From NCBI GenBank assembly GCA_964464635.1, contig CAYXGT010000002.1, forward strand, positions 1-64,000: DNA of 64,000 nt, given 5' to 3'. Source of the DNA: CAYLMG01 sp964464635. GTDB taxonomy: Bacteria > Planctomycetota > Phycisphaerae > Sedimentisphaerales > Anaerobacaceae. A program made the translations under genes and the position numbers. The notes under the pieces are model-generated. The model saw nothing but the letters and a program-made list of their open reading frames with translations. It ran no database searches and had not been told where the DNA came from. Shown piece after piece: positions 30,883-39,481 of this stretch (position 1 is its first letter; each line of letters starts with the position of its first letter).

Positions 30883-32666
30883 AGCAAACCTCTCCTTTGT
30901 TTTTTGATTGTCAGTTTCGTAACCTGGTTTCTAAAATCCATCTGCACGCGCTCGAGCCAGGCGATGCTTCGGTTGTCCGTCTTCAGTCCTAACAAATCTC
31001 TGCTCTCAGGACTCGAAACAATCGCGTCACCCGGACTATAGTCGAGTGACAGGTGCAGCGTCTTTACCTCGAAGCTCTCATTCGGCTCGATTGTGCCGGC
31101 CGCCTGTCTGCGGACATACTCTCGCAGGGCTTCGTTGTCGTCGGCTTCGTCGGCCTCGCCCAATGTATCGTTTTGCGAGTTTGCAAAATTGCTTTTGCCC
31201 GTAACCTTGCGATACCTGAATTGTCTGGGCAGTGTGAATACCCTGTCAACGACGGGCAAAACCGAATTTACAGGCCCGTCTGCTATTTCGCAGCTCAGCC
31301 TTTCGTCGCTTACCACCGAAGCCGTGAGCCTGAATCTCAAGACGCCTTTCATCGCCGCAACGTACGTGAATACGTCGAGCCTGTCACTCGAAAGCCATAT
31401 TCCGCACTCGTCGAGCCGGTTCTCGAACGCACCTAAATATTGCAGCCAGTGCTCGCCGTCGTCGTAAGTGACCTCGAGAAAATAGCCCATCGATTTGCCC
31501 TGCTTGTCACAGCTAAGCGCAGGCCAGAAACGCCTGTGCTTTTTGACGTAATTACTGTTGCCGAAGACCGGCGAGAAATCGTAAGCGTCACCCTGGTTAT
31601 AAGGCTCTTTCGTATAGTCGCCCGCTTCGTTGAGAATCCATCTGCGGTAAACGTCCTTGACCTCGATAAAGTTAGGGTTCGTCGAAGGCGAATATAAATC
31701 GTAATTAATCTCTTCGAGGCTCGCGTCCCAGCCTTTGGCGAGCTCAAACGTCGCCTCGAATATTTTATAGTCACCTCTGCCGATATACCTGTTTGTCACC
31801 GGCTGTGTTTTTCTGCTCGAAAGCTCGGTGACATTCGTACCCGATATGCTCAAGGCCAGGCCGGCTTTTTGACAGTTCAGTTCGACCGTTTTGCCTTTAC
31901 CGTCTTTGTAAAATATTATCTGCTGGGCCGGCCCTGTCTCTGTCATCGCAAGTGTGAATCTGAACCTGATACCCGCACGCTCGCAGCATCGCTGCAGAGC
32001 ATCGAGCAGGCCCAATCCCGTAACATCAAGGTCGTAAAATACCTGCCCCTCGGTAAGCGCTTCGAGCCGTTCCAAAGGCTGAAATTGCAGTGCCCCCGCC
32101 GGCACATAAACGCTCAATAGATAATTGATAACCTCGGCCAAACTGAATAATCTGCTGTTAGAACTCTCGTTCGCGAACAGCCTGACACTCCTGCCGTTAT
32201 GCAAAACCGTTTGCTCACTTGCGTTCGGCTCAGAGGCCTCGTTAAAGGTTGTATCAGGCCCGCCGATAAACATTACACTGCCGTCGTCTTTTGCGACGAG
32301 CTGGCCGAATACCGTGAGCCGCTCAAGCTCGCAGTTGAAGTCTCTCGCTGTTACCTCGATTGACGGACCGTCGGCATCGAGGCTGCTTTCGACTTTTTCT
32401 ATCCTGCCGATAAATATCGGCACGCTGCCGACAGATGCCCCTTCATCAAATAAATATTTAATGCAGATGCTTTTTCCCGTCTCGGGCGCAAAACTGCTAT
32501 CGTTACTTTTCAGTTTCGCCGAGCTGAAATCATTAAAGCCGGCACGTACAATTGTGACAAGCTCAAGCTGCGAGCATAAGCTGCCGTCATAAAAAACTTC
32601 AGCCCGCCCAGCCGCTATCGACAGCTCACTTTTCTCAGATTGATAAAAATCAACTCTGTTCGACAT
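30879..32666 (-). CDS. Tail hub/baseplate-like protein
   Basis: The largest protein of the block (595 residues). The N-terminal region (VDFYQSEKSELSIAAGRAEVFYDG, split as VDFYQSEKSEL; SVPIFIGRIEKVESS) and the C-terminal SPGDAIVSSPESRDLLGLK and RVQMDFRNQVTKLTIKKQRR recall tail hub and baseplate proteins of the gp27/phage D family, in which beta domains form the ring around the tail tip. The central part is not recognised. It is followed four bases overlapping by a small gene. Function is inferred from position after the structural genes and size. Confidence 0.5.
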   Translation of the reverse strand: MSNRVDFYQSEKSELSIAAGRAEVFYDGSLCSQLELVTIVRAGFNDFSSAKLKSNDSSFAPETGKSICIKYLFDEGASVGSVPIFIGRIEKVESSLDADGPSIEVTARDFNCELERLTVFGQLVAKDDGSVMFIGGPDTTFNEASEPNASEQTVLHNGRSVRLFANESSNSRLFSLAEVINYLLSVYVPAGALQFQPLERLEALTEGQVFYDLDVTGLGLLDALQRCCERAGIRFRFTLAMTETGPAQQIIFYKDGKGKTVELNCQKAGLALSISGTNVTELSSRKTQPVTNRYIGRGDYKIFEATFELAKGWDASLEEINYDLYSPSTNPNFIEVKDVYRRWILNEAGDYTKEPYNQGDAYDFSPVFGNSNYVKKHRRFWPALSCDKQGKSMGYFLEVTYDDGEHWLQYLGAFENRLDECGIWLSSDRLDVFTYVAAMKGVLRFRLTASVVSDERLSCEIADGPVNSVLPVVDRVFTLPRQFRYRKVTGKSNFANSQNDTLGEADEADDNEALREYVRRQAAGTIEPNESFEVKTLHLSLDYSPGDAIVSSPESRDLLGLKTDNRSIAWLERVQMDFRNQVTKLTIKKQRRGLL

Positions 32667-32680
32667 AAAAAAACCGCTCC

Positions 32681-33367
32681 CTAAATCGCCTGCACATCCA
32701 AAAGCACAGGCGGCTCATATACTCTCGAAATGATATCGAGCGTGACAGTCGAGATGTCAGCTTCCGTCTCCGCATTATCTTCGGCTCTTACGGCAAAGCT
32801 GTACCTTCCCTCGCCTTCGGCCGTAACATCACAACTGTAAAAACCTTTGCCTGCATATTGTTTTGTCGCTATCGCATTTTCATAATCAATCTCACCCGTA
32901 CCGTTGTCACCGTAAACATTGAAATTAACCGGCTCACTTTCCTGTGCGAGCGGACAATAATACCAGGCGAGCCTGACAGTGCCGTCCGACACCTGCTCAG
33001 CCCTTAATCCATAAACCGCATTCGGTCTGGCTGCGACCAACCTGCCTTCACTGTCAAACTCGATCCTGGCAATCGCCTGCAGACCACGCTCGCAATCCCC
33101 GACAAAATTAGCCCTGCGAACCGCGTAGTAATACCTCTGTCCGTTCTCGTGCGGAACATAGCCCGGCACCGTTATCTCGATTGGCTCAGACTCTGTTACC
33201 AGCAGGATATTCTCAAAATCGATTGTCCAGAAGCTGCCGCCTCGATAGAGAATCGCACAGCCGTCGCGACGCACCCAGAACCAGCCTGAAGTAAGTACCG
33301 TCCCGAGCTTAAAAGCGTTGGAAGTCATACCGCCAAATAACGCATCTCTGTAAAATTCGATATCCAT
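32681..33367 (-). CDS. Phage block protein with fibronectin-like segments (228 aa)
   Basis: A beta-rich protein. PNAVYGLRAEQVSDGTVRLAWYY (split as GLRAEQVSDGTVRLAWYY) is a fibronectin type III-like strand pattern, followed by NVYGDNGTGEIDYENAIATK, a phrase that recurs as FDSGTGEIDYENPVNSEP in the protein at 35633. The N terminus FYRDALFGGMTSNAFKLG is unlike known domains. Likely a virion appendage or tail protein. Its last base is shared with the next gene start region. Confidence 0.55.
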   Translation of the reverse strand: MDIEFYRDALFGGMTSNAFKLGTVLTSGWFWVRRDGCAILYRGGSFWTIDFENILLVTESEPIEITVPGYVPHENGQRYYYAVRRANFVGDCERGLQAIARIEFDSEGRLVAARPNAVYGLRAEQVSDGTVRLAWYYCPLAQESEPVNFNVYGDNGTGEIDYENAIATKQYAGKGFYSCDVTAEGEGRYSFAVRAEDNAETEADISTVTLDIISRVYEPPVLLDVQAI

Positions 33368-33792
33368 CAGCTCGGTGTCCTCGTAATCTCGGTGTCACTG
33401 TCAGCAGGCGTATGTGTCAGCAGCGGCGTCGCTCCGTCGTCGTCGTAATAAACAACCGCTCCGCTTGTCTTGTCCTGAACCGCCTTGTTGACAATTGACT
33501 TCGCCGCCTTCTCAATAGCTGTATGCTCGGTCTTTATTGTGAAATGCAGCGGCACCGCATCGGTGTGCGTGAACAAAAGTCCTATGATGTCGGCGTCTAT
33601 CTCTGCTGCTGTAAGATTGACCTTCCACTGCCCGTTGCCGGCGTGTATCGGTGTATTGGTCAGTGACGCCTGGCTGCCGCCGTCTTTGGTTATGTAGCCG
33701 TTGACAGTCCCGCTTGTAATCGCCGAGCCGTCGGCGGCCTTTATCATCTCGAATGCAAAACCTGTTATCGCATTATTTTTTACAAATCCCAT
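33367..33792 (-). CDS. Phage appendage-like protein (141 aa)
   Basis: A 141-residue beta-rich protein: GSAITSGTVNGYITKDGGSQ, NTPIHAGNGQWKVNLTAAEI, a GLLFTHTDAVPLHFTIKTE strand pair and the ending VVYYDDDGATPLLTHTPADS. This pattern of ligand-like beta sandwich is common in planctomycete prophages near tail fibre genes. Not otherwise recognised. One base overlaps the following gene. Confidence 0.55.
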   Translation of the reverse strand: MGFVKNNAITGFAFEMIKAADGSAITSGTVNGYITKDGGSQASLTNTPIHAGNGQWKVNLTAAEIDADIIGLLFTHTDAVPLHFTIKTEHTAIEKAAKSIVNKAVQDKTSGAVVYYDDDGATPLLTHTPADSDTEITRTPS

Positions 33793-33793
33793 C

Positions 33794-34477
33794 TCAAGCT
33801 CCTAACAAATTATTTGCTCCTCTACTCAGAGCGGGATTAAAACCGGCAAATCCCAAATCCAGATTTTGAGTATAACCGTCATTTGTATTCGTATTGTTAT
33901 TATCATCATAGGTTGCCAAAGCATAAGCATATTGATAAACATTTTGTTGCCCAGGCGATGCATAAACATAAAGCATCTCTTCAAGACTGCTGCCCGCCTC
34001 GCCGTAATAATTGCCCGTGCAGATAAAAACCCTCAGCATCCCCGTACCGGAAGGACCGCCAATATACACACGTTCAACAGTTACATAATAATTGGTTGAA
34101 GGCTGTGGCCCGGGCGCAAGCCATGTATCGATATTACTTGCGCCATCTTCTATATAACCGGCATATACAGTTTCAGTATCGTCGTAACTGATAACAATTA
34201 TGGCGTCGCCACCTGCATTCCTGAGTGCTTTTTCATCGCCTAAATAATTCGACAGCATATAGTGAACCGCCCTTGCGGTGTTCTGCATATTTGAGAAGCT
34301 CATCTCGAATTTGTGGGTGGAATCCTTATTGAAAAAACCGCTGCCAAAATCTTTATACAGGTATGCCGTATCGTATCTCGAACGCAAATTCGCCCACGAT
34401 ACTTTTGTCGAGCTCTCTATCGTGACATCTGCCCCCTGGTCTACCTCTGTATATTCGTTAAAATTTTCAAAAGGCAT
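33794..34477 (-). CDS. Phage block protein, possible beta-sandwich (227 aa)
   Basis: A 227-residue protein rich in Tyr, Asn and Gly: EQ-type start MPFENFNEYTEVDQGADVTI, FGSGFFNKDSTHKFEMSF, VYAGYIEDGASNID and GTGMLRVFICTGNYYG. The strand pattern resembles LamG/concanavalin-like sugar-binding sandwiches, suggesting a host-recognition or virion decoration part. It overlaps the preceding gene by 11 bases. No direct match claimed. Confidence 0.5.
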   Translation of the reverse strand: MPFENFNEYTEVDQGADVTIESSTKVSWANLRSRYDTAYLYKDFGSGFFNKDSTHKFEMSFSNMQNTARAVHYMLSNYLGDEKALRNAGGDAIIVISYDDTETVYAGYIEDGASNIDTWLAPGPQPSTNYYVTVERVYIGGPSGTGMLRVFICTGNYYGEAGSSLEEMLYVYASPGQQNVYQYAYALATYDDNNNTNTNDGYTQNLDLGFAGFNPALSRGANNLLGA

Positions 34478-34802
34478 CGCTTACCTCCCCAAGGTCAACC
34501 TCTATCGGTAAAGCCGAATACTTATCCTCGACTCTCGCTCTTTGCGTGCAGAGCTCTTCGGCAATCTCGTTTGAAAGCACTTTGAATTTGCCGAAAAACT
34601 TCTGCCAGTCGTCTTTGCTTAGTTTTTCCGCGTATGGATATGCCTCTTTTATTTTAGATGGAATCTTCTCGTACTTGGACTGTGTAATACCGACATCCGC
34701 CCACGTTGAAAACTGGTTATAGAGCAATCTCGCTTTTTCTTTCGCCCTGCAGATGAACTGATATTTTTCCTCGCTCGTTGTATAGTCTGCTGGAAATTTC
34801 AT
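34467..34802 (-). CDS. Phage block protein, helical (111 aa)
   Basis: A 111-residue, mostly helical, charged protein: EEKYQFICRAKEKARLLYNQ, SKYEKIPSKIKEAYPYAEKL, WQKFFGKFKVLSNEIAEEL. No family recognised. It overlaps the next gene by 11 bases, so it belongs to the same transcription and translation unit. Could be a chaperone or tail assembly factor for the neighbouring fibre-like proteins (inference from position only). Confidence 0.5.
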   Translation of the reverse strand: MKFPADYTTSEEKYQFICRAKEKARLLYNQFSTWADVGITQSKYEKIPSKIKEAYPYAEKLSKDDWQKFFGKFKVLSNEIAEELCTQRARVEDKYSALPIEVDLGEVSDAF

Positions 34803-34828
34803 TTATCTTCCCTTCAATAATCCAATCG

Positions 34829-35617
34829 CTATGCCTGTTCCGTCCAGTCGCCGTTTTTGGCGATTGTCACCCAGTCGCCGTTCACATCAGCGGTAAGCGT
34901 CATACTCTCGCCGATTGCATCCGCCGACTTGTATTTGCCCGCTGCCTGTCCGCTCGTGTCCCTGATAGCTGCACTGCCCGGCTCAATCCGCAACTCATTC
35001 GCCGACTGCACCGCGAAGCAAAACACCGTCCCGGCAGCCGCAGATTCCGGCAGCGTAAGAGTTACCACACCACTCGCACCGAGATTGGTGTGTACACTGC
35101 CCGACTCCGCCTGCGAGAAACTATCATCGCTTGTGTGCGCTTCGATATCTTTTTTTATCCCGCCAGCTGAAAAGGGAAGATAAAGATTGTGCTCCTCTCT
35201 GGCGTCAGCTATCGATTGTATCGCACCAGAAGACGTCGCAACCACAGCCAGGCGTATATGCGGAACCGTCTTCATATCAGGAAAACTTTCGTACTCGTCC
35301 GTTACCAGCTCACCGTCCCCATCCAGATAAACATATATCGCATCTTTGTCGTCCGCTAAGGTATTGCCGCTCGAACCCCCGTAGCTTACCAGCTCAGTCC
35401 CAAGCCAGAACGCCCCGCTCTTTACGCCTATGTCCAGCCCGCCCTCGTCAAAGACCCGCAAATCGTTCGCCCTTCTTGTCGCAAGTAGCAGCCGGTACAA
35501 TAATTTCCTGAACTGCAGATAATAAGGCGATGTCCCTGTTGGTATATATTCAACACCTGTTTCTGTGTCACTTTCAATATTCAGCAGCTCATTGTCACTC
35601 GGATATACCTCTGCCAT
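34829..35617 (-). CDS. Tail fibre-like protein (262 aa)
   Basis: A 262-residue protein: an N-terminal helix region (YYLQFRKLLYRLLLATRRA), repeated beta strands (DDKDAIYVYLDGDGELVT, PHIRLAVVATSSGAIQSIAD) and a C-terminal beta domain (VVTLTLPESAAAGTVFCFAV, GESMTLTADVNGDWVTIAKN) that is typical of trimeric phage fibre tips. The pattern of a DDKDAIYVYLDGDG strand followed by a REEHNLYLPF turn supports a virion adhesin. Encoded beside other beta-rich proteins. Confidence 0.55.
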   Translation of the reverse strand: MAEVYPSDNELLNIESDTETGVEYIPTGTSPYYLQFRKLLYRLLLATRRANDLRVFDEGGLDIGVKSGAFWLGTELVSYGGSSGNTLADDKDAIYVYLDGDGELVTDEYESFPDMKTVPHIRLAVVATSSGAIQSIADAREEHNLYLPFSAGGIKKDIEAHTSDDSFSQAESGSVHTNLGASGVVTLTLPESAAAGTVFCFAVQSANELRIEPGSAAIRDTSGQAAGKYKSADAIGESMTLTADVNGDWVTIAKNGDWTEQA

Positions 35618-35632
35618 AACTTTCTCCTTGCC

Positions 35633-36409
35633 TTAATTTATCCCCAAAACCATTTTTTTCTCAGACTCATCGAATGAAATAACACACAAATCCTCTACAC
35701 CTTTTGCCGCAGGCTCAACGAATATTTCTCCGCTCTCAATGGGCTCGCTTTCATCACCTTCTGCGTCGATAATCTTCACAGCGAACTTATATACGCCCGC
35801 TCCCAGCTCGCCGCTTACCCACTCAATCATGTCTGCATCAACGCCGAATCCTCCCCATCCGTAACAACCCGCGCCGAATCCGACACCCGCAGACCAGTCC
35901 CTGCCGAAATCACTTCTGCCGAATCGGCTCATCCCGAATCCGCCTTTGTCCTGCCAGTCCGCCCAGACCTCTATCGGCTCGCTGTTAACAGGATTTTCAT
36001 AATCAATCTCGCCCGTACCGCTATCGAAATAAATATTAACCATAGCACCGGCAGACAGGTTCTGCTCCCGCAATACACTTATTTTCACCCTGCCGCTTTT
36101 ACCCTTACTGTAGGCAGGCTCGCTGCCAAAATCTACATCAGCCTCACACGCATCCACCGCAAAAACTTCTATACGAACAGACGACGAAAATGAGCTCGGT
36201 ATCTGAACAAGCATCTGCCTTTGCTCCGTCCCATCGCTCGTTGCGTAGTATCTGCAGTTGACATAAACCTGGTAGAATTTATCCTGCCACGATGACCGCC
36301 ACCTCAGCAGAACCGTCCTCGGCACAGCCGCACTGTCACCGTCTCCCCAGACGCCCGCCGGAAGTTCAAACGCCCTGACTCCGCTTATGCCTTCGCTGAT
36401 AAGTCCCAT
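35633..36409 (-). CDS. Phage appendage protein with fibronectin-like domains (258 aa)
   Basis: A beta-rich protein: GVRAFELPAGVWGDGDSAAV, VLLRWRSSWQDKFYQVYVNC (fibronectin III-like), NIYFDSGTGEIDYENPVNSE, a Gly/Phe-rich stretch FGMSRFGRSDFGRDWSAGVG, and IDAEGDESEPIESGEIFVEP. It shares the GTGEIDYEN phrase with the protein at 32681, so the two are likely paralogous parts of the same appendage. No enzyme motif seen. Confidence 0.55.
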   Translation of the reverse strand: MGLISEGISGVRAFELPAGVWGDGDSAAVPRTVLLRWRSSWQDKFYQVYVNCRYYATSDGTEQRQMLVQIPSSFSSSVRIEVFAVDACEADVDFGSEPAYSKGKSGRVKISVLREQNLSAGAMVNIYFDSGTGEIDYENPVNSEPIEVWADWQDKGGFGMSRFGRSDFGRDWSAGVGFGAGCYGWGGFGVDADMIEWVSGELGAGVYKFAVKIIDAEGDESEPIESGEIFVEPAAKGVEDLCVISFDESEKKMVLGIN

Positions 36410-36513
36410 TTTATACTCATACCAATTGAAATTTCCCGTTAGTCCGCGGATAACTAACTTCAGAACAATGAGTTATAATCTTACCCGCGGGAATTTTTAC
36501 CCTTAAGGTATAA
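36410..36513. other. Gap inside the phage block with a palindrome
   Basis: This ~100-base gap includes AAGGTATA-AC-TATACCTT at 36505-36522, running into the stop of the 123-aa gene. No promoter is convincing. Confidence 0.4.
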
Positions 36514-36885
36514 CTATACCTTCAACTGCATGTACTCGATTTCATAGCCGGCAACGACTCCACCGCCGCTTTCGTTTTTTTCCGTCACCCTGAATTTGTC
36601 CATTCGCACATTCTCGAACACTCGTCCTTCATTCGTCACAAGAGTATGAGCCTTGCCGTCCATCAACGACGATATCTGCTCTGTCCGCTGCTGCATTTGT
36701 TGCGAGCTCACAGCACGCATCCGGCCTTTCTGTTTTATCTTTCTGCCGCGACCGCCCAAATCTATACTCACAACTCCGTCAAGTCCCGCCACGGCTCGCC
36801 CTTTAGCCTCTCGCTGCGCACTGCCAGCTTCAATCTCTAAAAGCTGTTCATCGAACAAAACCTGTCCATCCAGCGTCGTTCTCAT
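36514..36885 (-). CDS. Phage block protein, possible tail/adaptor component (123 aa)
   Basis: A 123-residue protein beginning MRTTLDGQVLFDEQLLEIEA, with GLDGVVSIDLGGRGRKIKQKG and GGGVVAGYEIEYMQLKV at the end. The strand pattern resembles small tail tube initiator or connector proteins. The open frame continues upstream through a dispersed palindrome (to 36960), but ATG 36885 behind AAGGGGAT is preferred. Family not recognised with confidence. Confidence 0.55.
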   Translation of the reverse strand: MRTTLDGQVLFDEQLLEIEAGSAQREAKGRAVAGLDGVVSIDLGGRGRKIKQKGRMRAVSSQQMQQRTEQISSLMDGKAHTLVTNEGRVFENVRMDKFRVTEKNESGGGVVAGYEIEYMQLKV

Positions 36886-36900
36886 TTGAAATCCCCTTAA

Positions 36901-36974
36901 GTACCACGGGCCCGCCTCGCGGCGAGGCCGCGGGCTTCCAGCCCGTGGTAACACGGACATCTTGTCCGTGTTAT
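36901..36974. repeat. Dispersed palindrome cluster inside the phage block
   Basis: GTACCACGGGC at 36901, GCCTCGCGGCGAGGC hairpin, CGGGCTTCCAGCCCG and GTAACACGGACATCTTGTCC follow each other. The cluster separates the 123-aa gene from the 218-aa adaptor gene. Confidence 0.8.
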
Positions 36975-36976
36975 TG

Positions 36977-37633
36977 TTAGTCCCGTGACAATCTTATAGA
37001 GCTTCCGTCTAAGGTCAAATCCGCAACGCCGTCGCCATCGGTATCAATACAGACCTGGCATCGCTCTCTCGCCTTTTCGAAAAGCTTTTTATAATGCAGA
37101 CTCTTGGCCCAGAAGTTTTCATCAGTTGCACCGCTCGCCAGCATCGCGTAAACGCTCGACAAAACCAAAAACACAGCCGCCGGCTTTAATACCTCCGCGT
37201 CGATGATATCCTCCGCCTCTATTTCAGAGTTGGCCTTGCCGGGCCCGATTCCAAAATATTCTGTCAAACGCAAACCAGACTCGACTATCTGAGGCTCAAA
37301 CGTGCTCACCCGGTAATAAATCCCCGTCCCCGCAGGCGGCGCTACCGCCTCCGCCTCACTCTCAGAACGTATCACCGAAACCGTAAGCTCCGTCGCTGAA
37401 TCAACCGAAACAATCTCATACACCCCCTCAATCGAACCATCCGGGCTGCGAAGATAAATCACGTCACCTGCCCCAACATCAGCCGCTACAAAGTTCCCTC
37501 CGCTCGCACTGAAGCTCGTCCCGTTTGTTTGACCGTCATCACCGCACACCTGCACCTGCCATGGAAGATGAAGCTCGCCGAACAGTACCGGCTCATACTT
37601 CGCTATATCGATATCATTACAAAATTTAATCAT
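36977..37633 (-). CDS. Head-tail adaptor/completion-like protein (218 aa)
   Basis: A 218-residue protein encoded right after the capsid gene. It has beta strands (VVNFAADVGAGDVIYLRSPD-like VAADVGAGDVIYLRSPDGS, SVDSATELTVSVIRSE) and a helical C-terminal half (KPAAVFLVLSSVYAMLAS, HYKKLFEKARERCQV). Its position, and the mixed fold, fit the head completion or adaptor proteins usually placed after the major capsid gene. It ends with DTDGDGVADLTLDGSS, a Ca-binding-like phrase. Confidence 0.55.
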   Translation of the reverse strand: MIKFCNDIDIAKYEPVLFGELHLPWQVQVCGDDGQTNGTSFSASGGNFVAADVGAGDVIYLRSPDGSIEGVYEIVSVDSATELTVSVIRSESEAEAVAPPAGTGIYYRVSTFEPQIVESGLRLTEYFGIGPGKANSEIEAEDIIDAEVLKPAAVFLVLSSVYAMLASGATDENFWAKSLHYKKLFEKARERCQVCIDTDGDGVADLTLDGSSIRLSRD

Positions 37634-37729
37634 TCCAGTCCGCCCCTTCTCAAATTTTCAAGCCGTTCGCCTGATTATTCCGTATGGCGGACGACACCAA
37701 GCCGCCCGCCATACGCACCGACCCGAACC

Positions 37730-38884
37730 TTAACTTGTTGACAGGCCCCGGATAAGACCATGGGCCGCCTCGTTCTTCAGCTCCAGCGTGTACTCGCCGA
37801 TAAGCTGACCGCTCTCATAGTCACCGCCGCTCGCCAGGGGCTTAAAGTGAAAGCTTCTGCCCGCAAGCGGAAGAACACTCGATCGAGATGAATCCACAAA
37901 AAGTACTGCATCCTGCGGCAGCCATCGTGTCGTCACCACCCTGCAGACCCCGAAGTCACTCTCATAGATGCTTATCATATCCTTGTAGGTGACATCACCA
38001 GCCGAAAAGCTTCGTGAACCGTCGGCAAAACCGTTCACCTTCCGCTTTTGGAATCCGCCCACAATAATCAAATCCACGTTGCCGCTGCTGCTCTCCCAAA
38101 TCCTGCGAAGAACATAATTGACCTTCGCCTCATCAAGGTCGCTGCCCGAAGGAAAACCGCTGTCGCCCGTATGGAAAATGTTAGTCGCCAGATGCTGAAT
38201 TATCCCGTTTATTGTTCGACGAACCGTCCCGCTGCCCTGCGGCTCGCTCGAAGGCTCTCCGCCGTTAATCACCGTGTTCTCAAGGTCGCGCAGCAGCTCG
38301 CGAAGCCGTTCCTGCTTCTGATAATCCATCTCATCTGCCAGACCCAGCTGACTCGCTGCCATATCCGAACCCGATACGTCAACTGCAGCCGTGAATATCT
38401 GCGTATAGTTGCCGCACCTGTTACGATTCGTAAACCTCACACCGGGCTTGTCTGCTCCCTCGAGCGCAGCATTACCCAGAATATTGATTACCTTCTCGTC
38501 CGCCAAATCCTCAGCCGTCGTACCTGCATAACCTCGAACCACTGTCAGCGTGTCACCATCAATCGCCGCCACCAACATCAGCTCTTCCGAGCCTTCAATC
38601 TGAATCTGGTCGCCCGCACGGAACCTGCTGCCGTTATCAACGTCAAACTCCGTATCGACATCAGGGTCCGTGAACGTATTATCATTCACAGCGTCCTTGT
38701 TCGGCAAAAGCTCATCCTCAAGCCACTCGTGATGTGTGCTCACAGCCTCTCTTAACGGGTCACCAAGCGCATCTAAGAGCGGTGTCTCGTACGGTGATAT
38801 TATCCCGATTAAATCGGATACGTCCTCTGCCAGTTCCGGCAAGGTAGTACCCGCCGAATATGTCGCTTTTCCTGTAAATGCCAT
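37730..38884 (-). CDS. Major capsid protein, SU10 family
   Basis: 384 residues. YSAGTTLPELAEDVSDLIGI, ISPYETPLLDALG, HEWLEDELLP and NYTQIFTAAVDVSGSD are features of the SU10-type (DUF5309-like) HK97-fold major capsid proteins: N-arm, a beta insertion with GDQIQIEGSEELMLVAAIDG, then long helix QEREL-like KQERLRELLRDLENTVINGG, and C-terminal FHFKPLASGGDYESGQLIGE. Encoded between scaffold and adaptor genes. It is a full-length frame with no break. Confidence 0.85.
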   Translation of the reverse strand: MAFTGKATYSAGTTLPELAEDVSDLIGIISPYETPLLDALGDPLREAVSTHHEWLEDELLPNKDAVNDNTFTDPDVDTEFDVDNGSRFRAGDQIQIEGSEELMLVAAIDGDTLTVVRGYAGTTAEDLADEKVINILGNAALEGADKPGVRFTNRNRCGNYTQIFTAAVDVSGSDMAASQLGLADEMDYQKQERLRELLRDLENTVINGGEPSSEPQGSGTVRRTINGIIQHLATNIFHTGDSGFPSGSDLDEAKVNYVLRRIWESSSGNVDLIIVGGFQKRKVNGFADGSRSFSAGDVTYKDMISIYESDFGVCRVVTTRWLPQDAVLFVDSSRSSVLPLAGRSFHFKPLASGGDYESGQLIGEYTLELKNEAAHGLIRGLSTS

Positions 38885-38939
38885 AACAAACTCCTTAACT
38901 TTAACTCAACACTCAACACTAAACACTTAAAACTCAAAA

Positions 38940-39464
38940 CTACAAAACGCTTCTTCTCAGCTTCAAATACTCCTGCAAATCGCCTCTGTCCCCTGAACCA
39001 GCCGCCCTTTTCGCAGCCTGCTCGAGTATATTCTGACCGGCCGACCTGCTCTTTACTCCCGATGTTTTTTTGACCATCAAATTTGCAGTGCCGGTTTTGC
39101 CGAATAGGTATTGCTTTTCCTTTTTCAATTGCTCGACACAGCCGTCCACGTCTTTGCTGTCACTGCCTTTGAGCCTGCTCTTTGCAAGCAGAACCGCTGC
39201 CTCCAAATCACCCGCTCCCTCCGCAGATAACTTGCGTACCAATTCCTGCTCAGTCTTTATACTCTCCAGCTCTCCTGCTGCCTCCGAAAGCTCTGCCTTC
39301 GTCTGCTCTAATTCAGCCGACAATTCCTCGTTTTTCTTCTCGGCACTCTGTGCCCTCCGCCGATATCGTATCGACTCCGTCAACGGAACAAGCTTGCTCC
39401 CGCCATCGAGTACCTGCTGTTCCACTTCTGTCTCTGACAGCCTCTCTTCGTCAACCTGACTCAT
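38940..39464 (-). CDS. Scaffold-like protein (174 aa)
   Basis: A 174-residue highly charged, helical protein with a long coiled-coil (about 36-75, RAQSAEKKNEELSAELEQTK and on) and a basic C-terminal end RGDLQEYLKLRRSVL. Located between portal and capsid, where phages encode the assembly scaffold. No protease domain is visible. Identification rests on position and composition. Confidence 0.65.
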   Translation of the reverse strand: MSQVDEERLSETEVEQQVLDGGSKLVPLTESIRYRRRAQSAEKKNEELSAELEQTKAELSEAAGELESIKTEQELVRKLSAEGAGDLEAAVLLAKSRLKGSDSKDVDGCVEQLKKEKQYLFGKTGTANLMVKKTSGVKSRSAGQNILEQAAKRAAGSGDRGDLQEYLKLRRSVL

Positions 39465-39481
39465 ATAACCTCCAAAAATAA

